Below are positions 55,601-64,000 of a stretch of 64,000 nt of DNA, piece by piece (position 1 is the stretch's first letter; every line of letters starts with the position of its first letter). A program made the translations under genes and the position numbers. Under the pieces are notes generated by a model. The model made no database searches and had not been told where the DNA came from. It saw only the letters and a program-made list of their open reading frames with translations. This DNA comes from Sandaracinus amylolyticus (GTDB lineage Bacteria; Myxococcota_A; Polyangia; Polyangiales; Sandaracinaceae): the NCBI RefSeq assembly GCF_021631985.1, contig NZ_CP070225.1, forward strand, positions 6,758,001-6,822,000, read 5' to 3'.

Positions 55601-56268
55601 GCCGCGCATCGGGCGCGGAGAGCAACGGCGCCGACGCGTCGAACCGGCTCGGTGCGCACGAAGAGGCCGAGGCCGCGCTGCGGCGCGCGCTCGATCTCGC
55701 GCGGCGCGTGGGCAATCGCCTCACCGAGGGCTACGCGCTCGCGAACCTCGGCTACGCGCTCGGCGCGCTGGGCCGCGGCGCCGACGCGGTCGCGGCGCTC
55801 GACAATGCGATCGCGATCGCCACGGCGATCGGCGATCTGCACCTCGAGCAGGCCGCGCGCCTGTACGCGCTGCGCGCGCGGCTCCACGCGGGCGAGACCG
55901 GGGTCGCGGAGGCGCTCGAGTCGCTCGCGGATCAGACCCACGGCGACGCGACGCTCGAGGCGAACGCACGCGCGCTCGCGTCGCGCGCGCGGCTCGAGCG
56001 CGGCGAGCCCGACGCCGCGCTCCAGCTCGCGGGCGATGCGCTCTCGATCCGCGACGCGGTGGGCAGCGTCGAAGAGGGCGAAGGCGAGGTGTTCCTCGCC
56101 GCGGTGCGCGCGCTCGAGGCGACGGGCTACGTCGACGAGGCCCGCGCGGTGAGAGAGCGCGGGCGCGCGCGCATCGAAGAGCTCGCCGCGCGCATCGTCG
56201 ACGCGGGTTGGCGACGGAGCTTCCTCGAGCGAGTGCCCGAGCACCGCGCGCTGGTCGCGAGCCGCTGA
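52672..56268 (+). CDS. Ser/Thr kinase with decayed cyclase-like domain, AAA ATPase and TPR region
   Basis: 1198 residues. Kinase domain 8-270: GRGGMG at 16-21, ATP lysine K37, HRDVKPAN (125-132) and DLG (145-147) in place of DFG. Residues 286-425 resemble a class III nucleotide cyclase in order and phrasing (RRSIAIVLAE, then VPLIAGRAAGIFGAQ, ARLAIAVGPAVLRG) but the metal-binding aspartates are absent, so it is probably catalytically dead. An AAA-type ATPase follows: Walker A GPPGIGKT (456-463), Walker B VIVLEDLQWAD near 545. After about 650 come many TPR-like helical repeats to the end. The order kinase-cyclase-ATPase-TPR matches the kinase-cyclase fusion proteins known near thiazole/oxazole-modified microcin clusters, but no such cluster is visible. 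The preceding FHA activator is its probable target. Confidence 0.85.
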   Translation: MSFGRLGAYRLVEELGRGGMGTVFRARDPSGNEVAVKRIDAAVPGPGAVDRFLREASARIDHPNVVRTLGAGMDATGRPYLVLELLEGETLDVAFARGIAMDVLLDAIVQACRGLTAIHAAGLVHRDVKPANLFRCRDGAIKVLDLGIATASDGSSGITASGAIVGTPAYLAPEQARGEVRIDERADVWALGVVLYEGLTRISPFRREGTLATLLAVAVDPAPPLARVAPEVPRAIARVVERCLEKEPAGRWASASDFADALARAMVDAEEDATAPTVRARAVGGERRSIAIVLAESVVDPERFASAMTSVGGEHVPLIAGRAAGIFGAQISHGDEIERALAAARVARAFAARLAIAVGPAVLRGTVIGGEALREAEEACSRAERGVVAGPKAARAIASRCDLIEVAPELFLVGETRSTPQAASPLLARDAELAGLRRARDAVVDEHRAALTWILGPPGIGKTRLAEAVRGLAAESSPPLAWRRSEAEPHEPAHVLAVWQRALGVEPARGASGKLDPQAVADRLRAEVLGRARGLLREGPLVIVLEDLQWADPASLALLEEAPTLFADAPLWIVATARPEIAEAHPELLASASASARIDPGPLRASDVLAMARARGIRAGELTPAAAQALADHAGGNPLFIEQLLDAGAHGLSGLEPSAWPLPPTIEHAVQARLDRLPSDEKECVRRLAIFARPAEASELEGIGTPDAERLLGTLVRRELLARVTVRGARAYRFRSPLVGAVAYSMLDDDHRRELHRRAAALGEAQGREPEDVGRHLEAAGDPDRAAPWYVRAALAAAQGGDARAVLRCAAHAIRCGVPDEDAFALHFARAEAARFVGDAPEQSRALDDAEASASDDRERALAASERGEHHRRTRHYDDALSELERAVVLAERSGDADTLARATCRRASTWVTLGRGAEASRALAALGSVEPRLAPPTRAIVEDLRGYVAGTSGDHGARKLAYARAAALYAEAGDLRRASGAESNGADASNRLGAHEEAEAALRRALDLARRVGNRLTEGYALANLGYALGALGRGADAVAALDNAIAIATAIGDLHLEQAARLYALRARLHAGETGVAEALESLADQTHGDATLEANARALASRARLERGEPDAALQLAGDALSIRDAVGSVEEGEGEVFLAAVRALEATGYVDEARAVRERGRARIEELAARIVDAGWRRSFLERVPEHRALVASR

Positions 56269-56336
56269 GCGCTCGGTCCAGCTGGCGTGCTCGCTGGCAG
56301 AGGGCCCCGCGCCGGCGAGCCGATGTCGACACTCGC

Positions 56337-57272
56337 TCAGCGCTTCTTCCCGCGCTTCGATCGAGGCGGTGCGTCGAGCTCGTCGCGCATGCTCTTCACG
56401 GTCTCGACGAACGCACGCAGCTTCGGTTGCTCCTGGGTGCGCGCCGGGAAGTAGAGGCAGAACGGCGGGCCGGGCGTCACGAACGGCTCGAGCACGCGCT
56501 CGAGCCGACCCTGCGCGATCGCATCGGCGATCGACTCGTCGGCCACGTACGCGAGCCCCACGCCCTCGACCGCGAGCGCGACGATCAGCGCCGCGTCGTC
56601 GACGACGACCGAGCCCGGCGCGTCGACCGTGATCGGCTTGCCCTGACGCTCGAGCTCCCAGCGATAGACCACCCCCGTCGCGATCATGCGCTGGCGGATC
56701 GCCTGATGGCGGCTGAGATCCTCGGGCTTCCGCGGCCGCCCGGCGCGCGCGAGGTAGCTCGGCGCCGCGACGATCGACCATGCAGAGCGCTTCGTGATCG
56801 GCACCCGCACCATGTCCTTCTCGATCGCGTCGCCGAGCCGGATGCCCGCGTCGAAGCCCGCCCCGACGATGTCGACGAACGCGTCGTCCAGCGACACCTC
56901 GAGCGCGAGCTCCGGATAGCGCTCCTGCATCCGCGCCACGATCGGCGGGAGCAGTCGCGCGCCGCCGACCCGCGGCGCGGTGATGCGCAGTCGCCCCGAG
57001 GGACGGCCCCGATAGTCGCCGAGCGCGGCGATCGCGTCCTCGACCTCCGTGAACGCCGGCGCGAGGCGCGCGAAGAGGCTCGCGCCCGCGTCGGTCAGCG
57101 CGACGCGCCTCGTCGTGCGCTGGAAGAGCATCACGCCGAGACGCTGCTCGAGCAGCTTGATCTTCTGGCTCATCGCGGTGGGCGAGATCCCCATCGCCGC
57201 GGCGGCGCCGGTGAAGCTCTTGTGCTCGGCGACCGCGAGGAACGCGGAGAGCCCGTCGAAGCTGTCGGCCAT
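56337..57272 (-). CDS. LysR-family transcriptional regulator
   Basis: 311 residues from the ATG at 57272; an upstream in-frame ATG at 57305 would add eleven residues. The winged helix-turn-helix at residues about 3-60 reads FDGLSAFLAVAEHKSF, then GAAAAMGISPTAMSQKIKLLEQRLGVMLFQR, a typical LysR DNA-binding domain. The remainder is the effector-binding periplasmic-binding-like fold (GRLRITAPRVGG, then ELALEVSLDDAF, VDIVGAGFDAGIRLGD). C-terminal KRGKKR is basic. The gene is divergent from the short-chain dehydrogenase, with an inverted repeat between them, so this regulator probably controls that gene and its own. The effector is not known. Confidence 0.93.
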   Translation of the reverse strand: MADSFDGLSAFLAVAEHKSFTGAAAAMGISPTAMSQKIKLLEQRLGVMLFQRTTRRVALTDAGASLFARLAPAFTEVEDAIAALGDYRGRPSGRLRITAPRVGGARLLPPIVARMQERYPELALEVSLDDAFVDIVGAGFDAGIRLGDAIEKDMVRVPITKRSAWSIVAAPSYLARAGRPRKPEDLSRHQAIRQRMIATGVVYRWELERQGKPITVDAPGSVVVDDAALIVALAVEGVGLAYVADESIADAIAQGRLERVLEPFVTPGPPFCLYFPARTQEQPKLRAFVETVKSMRDELDAPPRSKRGKKR

Positions 57273-57281
57273 CCCTGGATT

Positions 57282-57298
57282 ATGAACGACAGGTTCAT
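57282..57298. promoter_or_regulatory. Probable LysR operator
   Basis: ATGAACGACAGGTTCAT: 6-bp arms with a 5-bp spacer, 9 bp upstream of the LysR ATG and 75 bp before the SDR ATG. An imperfect palindrome of this type and place is typical of LysR sites. Confidence 0.5.
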
Positions 57299-57372
57299 GA
57301 CGCATGCACGATCTTGCCGATGATCTTCATGGTCGGAGGAGCCAGGCTCAGGTCATCGAAACGGAGCGAGTC

Positions 57373-58221
57373 ATGGGAACGAACGAGAACCATCGTGTCT
57401 GGCTGATCACGGGCGCCTCGCGCGGCATCGGCGCGGAGCTCACCAGCGCCGCGCTGGCCGCGGGCGACCACGTCGTCGCGACCGCGCGCGACCCGCGGCG
57501 CGTGATCGAGCGCTTCGGCGGCTCGGAGAACGTGCTGCCCGTCGCGCTCGACGTGACCGACGAGCGCTCGGTCCAGGCCGCGGTCGACGCCGCGATCGCG
57601 CGCTTCGGGCGCATCGACGTGCTCGTGAACAACGCCGGCTACGGCGTGATCGGCGCCGTCGAGGAGACGTCGGCCGAAGACGTGCGACGGGTCTACGAGA
57701 CGAACGTCTTCGGCCTGCTCACGGTCACCCGCGCCGTGCTCCCGGTCATGCGCGAGCAGCGCGCGGGGCACGTCATCAACCTCTCGTCGGTCGGCGGGTA
57801 TCGATCCGGCCCCGGCTTCGGCATCTACTGCTCGACCAAGTTCGCGGTCGAGGGGCTCTCGGAGGCCCTGCACGCCGAGCTCGCGCCGCTCGGGATCGCG
57901 GTGACGATCGTCGAGCCCGGCTACTTCCGCACCGAGTTCCTCGAGGCGGGCTCGGTGGTCGAGACGCCGCCGGTCATCGCGGACTACGCCGACACGGCGG
58001 GCAAGGTCCGCGCGATGGCGAGGTCGGTGAGCCTCCAGCAGCCCGGCGATCCGCTGCGCCTCGCGCGCGCGGTCGTCGAGCTCACGCGCGCGACGACGCC
58101 CCCGCTCCGGCTCCCGCTCGGCTCCGACACGGTGGCCGCGATCGAGGCGAAGAACGCGTTCGTGGCGCAGGAGCTCGACGCCTGGCGCGCGGTCGCGATC
58201 TCGACCGACTTCCCGCGCTGA
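57373..58221 (+). CDS. Short-chain dehydrogenase/reductase
   Basis: 282 residues from the ATG at 57373, with GGAG 6 bp upstream; an in-frame ATG at 57304 is less likely. A classical SDR using NAD(P)H. Cofactor motif TGASRGIG (13-20), NNAG (86-89), and the catalytic set Ser138/139, Tyr152 and Lys156 in SSVGGYRSGPGFGIYCSTK. The Arg after the cofactor-binding strand (TARDPRRV) suggests preference for NADP(H). Substrate is not known. Divergent from the LysR regulator, which probably controls it. Confidence 0.93.
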   Translation: MGTNENHRVWLITGASRGIGAELTSAALAAGDHVVATARDPRRVIERFGGSENVLPVALDVTDERSVQAAVDAAIARFGRIDVLVNNAGYGVIGAVEETSAEDVRRVYETNVFGLLTVTRAVLPVMREQRAGHVINLSSVGGYRSGPGFGIYCSTKFAVEGLSEALHAELAPLGIAVTIVEPGYFRTEFLEAGSVVETPPVIADYADTAGKVRAMARSVSLQQPGDPLRLARAVVELTRATTPPLRLPLGSDTVAAIEAKNAFVAQELDAWRAVAISTDFPR

Positions 58222-58238
58222 TCGCGCGGTGGCTCGTC

Positions 58239-59243
58239 TCAGCCGGTGGGGATCGTCACCACGCAGTGCGTCGGCGGCATCCACCGCGCATCGGCGCGAT
58301 CCCCCTCGGGCCCGAGGCGCGCGAGCACCTCGAGCTCCTCGGGCACGAAGAAGCGGCGGAACGACACCCATCCGTCGTGCGCGAACGCGACGTCGCGGAA
58401 GCGCAGGAGCCCGATCGATCCGACCACCAGCGCGTGCATGCGGCTGCGATATCCGTCGATCAGCACCACGCCGCGCCCCGCGACGCGGCTCGCCTCCGAC
58501 GCGAGCACCGCGACGAGCCCCGGCGGGAAGTGGTGCAGCGACTGGGTGCACACGATCACGTCGTACGCGCCGCGCTCGATGCCCGAGAGGTCGAGCGCGT
58601 CCTGCACCGCGAAGCGCACGTCGAGGCCGTCACGCCGCGCGACGGCCTCGCCGATCTCCAGGTACTCGGGCTTGAGATCGGTCGCGCAGAGCTCGATCGC
58701 GAGCCCCTCGTCGCGCGCCATGCGCGCCGCCGCGAGCGCGAAGCCTCCGTGCCCCGCCGCGAGATCGAGCACGCGCGTGGGGCGCGATCGATCGCGCCCG
58801 AGGTAGGGCCGCAGCGCGTCGAAGAACGCGGCGTATCCGCCGACCATCACGTTCAGCGCGTCGAGGTGCTCGAGCACCCGCACCCGCGCCGCGCGATCGA
58901 AGTGAGGATCGTCGAGCCACTCGGGCTCGTCGGTGCGCGAGAACCGCTCGTCGAGACCGATCGCGAGCGCGTGCAGCACACCGCGGCGCGAGGCCTCCTC
59001 GCGGACCTCGCATCGCATGTGATCGAGCGCGCGCTGCGCGATGTCCGCGAGCGCTCGGCGCGCCGAAGGATCGCCGCTGCGTAGCCGCGACGCGATCGCG
59101 CGAGCCTCGGGCCGCGCGCGGTCGAGCGCGCGCGACGCCGCCTGAGCGCGGATCTCACCGAGCGCGTGCACCGAAGGCGTGCGGAGTCGGATCGCGCGGA
59201 TCCCGCGCGCGATCGTGGAGACCGAGCGATCGAGCAGCTCCAT
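58239..59243 (-). CDS. SAM-dependent methyltransferase
   Basis: 334 residues from the ATG at 59243; an in-frame GTG at 59297 overlapping the upstream stop is possible. The first 140 residues are helical and Arg-rich. The Rossmann-like methyltransferase domain follows: motif I VLDLAAGHGGFALAAAR near residue 155, the acidic end of the second strand in ELCATDLKPEYLEIG, VQDALDLSG, and YDVIVCTQSLHHFPPG. The substrate is not known. It sits downstream of gyrB and a small membrane protein, on the same strand. Confidence 0.85.
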   Translation of the reverse strand: MELLDRSVSTIARGIRAIRLRTPSVHALGEIRAQAASRALDRARPEARAIASRLRSGDPSARRALADIAQRALDHMRCEVREEASRRGVLHALAIGLDERFSRTDEPEWLDDPHFDRAARVRVLEHLDALNVMVGGYAAFFDALRPYLGRDRSRPTRVLDLAAGHGGFALAAARMARDEGLAIELCATDLKPEYLEIGEAVARRDGLDVRFAVQDALDLSGIERGAYDVIVCTQSLHHFPPGLVAVLASEASRVAGRGVVLIDGYRSRMHALVVGSIGLLRFRDVAFAHDGWVSFRRFFVPEELEVLARLGPEGDRADARWMPPTHCVVTIPTG

Positions 59244-59289
59244 GAACGAAGCACTCTGCCGAAGATCCTGCGGGCACGCGAGCGCACGA

Positions 59290-59850
59290 TCACGCACCGA
59301 GGTACGCCGCGCGCACCCGCGCGGTGCAGAGCGCCATCAGCCCCGGGATCGCGATGAAGCAGAGAGGCGTCGGCACGTAGAGCGCGAGCGCCACGACGCC
59401 CGCGTACCAGCCCCAGCGCCGCACCCGCTGGAGCCCGACCGCCGCGACCCACGGCAGCACGAGCCACGGGAGCGCGAGCACGAATGCGCCGCCGACCGCC
59501 GAGAGCGTGGACCCGAGCACACCGGCCCGCAGCATCCACGCGAGGTTCCGCATGCCTTGGAGCGAGAGCATCGGCGTCTCCGCCGCGAGCATCAGCACGA
59601 CGACGATCGTGCCCGCGACGAGGATCGCGCCGAGCGCACCGAGCCCGAGCAGCGCCGAGCGCGCGCGGAGCTGGGGCTCGTCGTGCTCGACCATGCCCTC
59701 GCTCGAGACGCCCTCGCGCGCACGAACGAGCGCTTCGTCGAGCTCCCGGCGCGCGCGCTCCGACGCCTCCAATGCGGCGCGCAGCTCCGCGATCTCGGTG
59801 CGCAACGCCGCGATCTGCGCCTGATCGGCGACGCGTGGATGTCGGTACAT
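59290..59850 (-). CDS. Small membrane protein with N-terminal coiled coil
   Basis: 186 residues from the ATG at 59850. Residues about 10-50 form a coiled coil (IAALRTEIAELRAALEASER, then ARRELDEALVRARE). Four hydrophobic segments follow from residue 65 (LGLGALGAILVAGTIVVVLML, AGVLGSTLSAVGGAFVLALP, LVLPWVAAVGL, VVALALYVPTPLCFIAIPGL). There is no recognised family motif. It lies about 70 bp downstream of gyrB and is likely co-transcribed with it and the methyltransferase. Confidence 0.7.
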   Translation of the reverse strand: MYRHPRVADQAQIAALRTEIAELRAALEASERARRELDEALVRAREGVSSEGMVEHDEPQLRARSALLGLGALGAILVAGTIVVVLMLAAETPMLSLQGMRNLAWMLRAGVLGSTLSAVGGAFVLALPWLVLPWVAAVGLQRVRRWGWYAGVVALALYVPTPLCFIAIPGLMALCTARVRAAYLGA

Positions 59851-59922
59851 GCAGCGCACCGACAACCCACCCGCCGCGCGTGTTCCCGCAGCCCGCGCTG
59901 CCGTCACGCCGAGATCACCAGC

Positions 59923-63532
<3,610 letters not shown>

Positions 63533-63809
63533 CGAAGACCTCCCGAGCGAGCGGGATCGTACCGATCCGATCAAGCTCGCGAAACGAGCACGTCACACGC
63601 GCATCGAGGTGGATGTGCGATGCGGGCTGGCGACGGCACCTGCCAGGAACTGGTCACTCGGGCTCGCGCGCACGGGGCGAGATCGCACGCCGGAGAGCAC
63701 GACGCTGTACGGATCGGCTCGGCGAGGAACGAATCGCTGCATCGAGGTCGCGTTCCGTACTACGAATGCGCTGTCGATCCAGGCACATACGTTGCTGAAC
63801 GGCGGGCTC

Positions 63810-64000
63810 ATGATGCGTGCGCATGCATACCGATTCCTTGTCGCCCTCGCGCTGACGTCGATCGCGGCGGGCTGTTCCAACGACACGAACGAGCCAGCGC
63901 ATCGCGGCTCGTGGGTGGAGATCCAGGAGGTGGAGCTCACCGCCGACGCGCTCGACGTGGAGAACCACGACGCGTTCCAGTCGGTGGTCGTGGAGGACGA
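63810..64000 (+). CDS. Lipoprotein, N-terminal part only
   Basis: Runs off the right window edge after about 63 residues, so the C-terminus is unseen. From ATG-ATG at 63810-63815 a lipoprotein signal RFLVALALTSIAAGC ends in lipobox IAAGC near residue 21. The following sequence SNDTNEPAHRGSWVEIQEVEL is typical of a mature lipoprotein, then LTADALDVENHDAF. The function is not known. The 277-bp gap to the divergent copper-enzyme gene holds no other feature I can support. Confidence 0.7.
   Translation, partial: MMRAHAYRFLVALALTSIAAGCSNDTNEPAHRGSWVEIQEVELTADALDVENHDAFQSVVVED

Noticed and set aside
50656-56781. 2041-codon minus-strand frame opposite the kinase, FHA and MopE genes
   Set aside because: Composition is Arg/Ala/Gly/His as expected for the antisense of high-GC genes; no motif was found.

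Overview
The window is very GC-rich and reads as a chromosomal stretch of a predatory-type or soil myxobacterium (Myxococcota), most like the Sandaracinus/Polyangia side of the phylum. This placement is an inference. It rests on the density of Cys/Asp-repeat secreted proteins (CNGxDDDCDG 'MopE-like' repeats), MYXO-CTERM-like C-terminal anchors (Gly/Cys, one membrane segment, Arg cluster), many Ser/Thr kinases with unusual architectures, an FHA-sigma54 activator, and a bacterial mevalonate pathway. No rRNA, tRNA, CRISPR array, insertion sequence or phage was seen.

Layout. 1-5.4 kb: minus-strand surface/secreted proteins (a poly-Asp protein cut by the window edge, a SUMF1-domain lipoprotein, and a VWA/MopE-repeat protein split by one in-frame UGA that sits at a cysteine position). 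5.5-11.4 kb: a lipoprotein, arginine decarboxylase SpeA, a CcmH-like protein, a YHS-domain lipoprotein and a secreted protein of unknown function. 11.4-20.1 kb: isoprenoid island, with type 2 IPP isomerase divergent from prenyl synthase, mevalonate kinase, diphosphomevalonate decarboxylase, phosphomevalonate kinase, HMG-CoA reductase, a membrane alpha/beta hydrolase and a secreted protein. Only HMG-CoA synthase is missing for acetoacetyl-CoA to IPP/DMAPP. 20-25.3 kb: a coupled three-gene two-component operon. 25.4-33.6 kb: three Ser/Thr kinases (one with an N-terminal membrane domain, two tandem paralogues with DWG in place of DFG) around a MopE-type lipoprotein. 33.9-40.7 kb: HAF-repeat lipoprotein, a broken lipoprotein gene, a GH13 trehalose-synthase-like enzyme, an acyl-CoA synthetase and GalT. 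40.7-51.1 kb: an unknown gene, TrmO, a MYXO-CTERM protein, two divergent beta-helix lipoproteins, a TPR protein and a MopE lipoprotein. 51.2-56.3 kb: FHA-sigma54 activator and a kinase / decayed-cyclase / AAA / TPR giant. 56.3-64 kb: LysR and SDR divergent pair, a methyltransferase, a membrane protein, GyrB, a copper-monooxygenase-like lipoprotein, and a lipoprotein cut by the right edge.

Most notable non-coding signals. (1) A 16-bp element CTCAACCACGGTCGGT occurs seven times in two distant intergenic regions (15.6 and 41.6 kb), phased at 43 bp in both and in the same orientation relative to the flanking genes. (2) Two mutually exclusive stems lie directly before the Shine-Dalgarno of HMG-CoA reductase. 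(3) A recurring TACNNT-like hexamer lies 7-11 bp before many start codons, suggesting frequent leaderless or near-leaderless transcription. (4) A 13-bp perfect inverted repeat lies upstream of the HAF-repeat lipoprotein.
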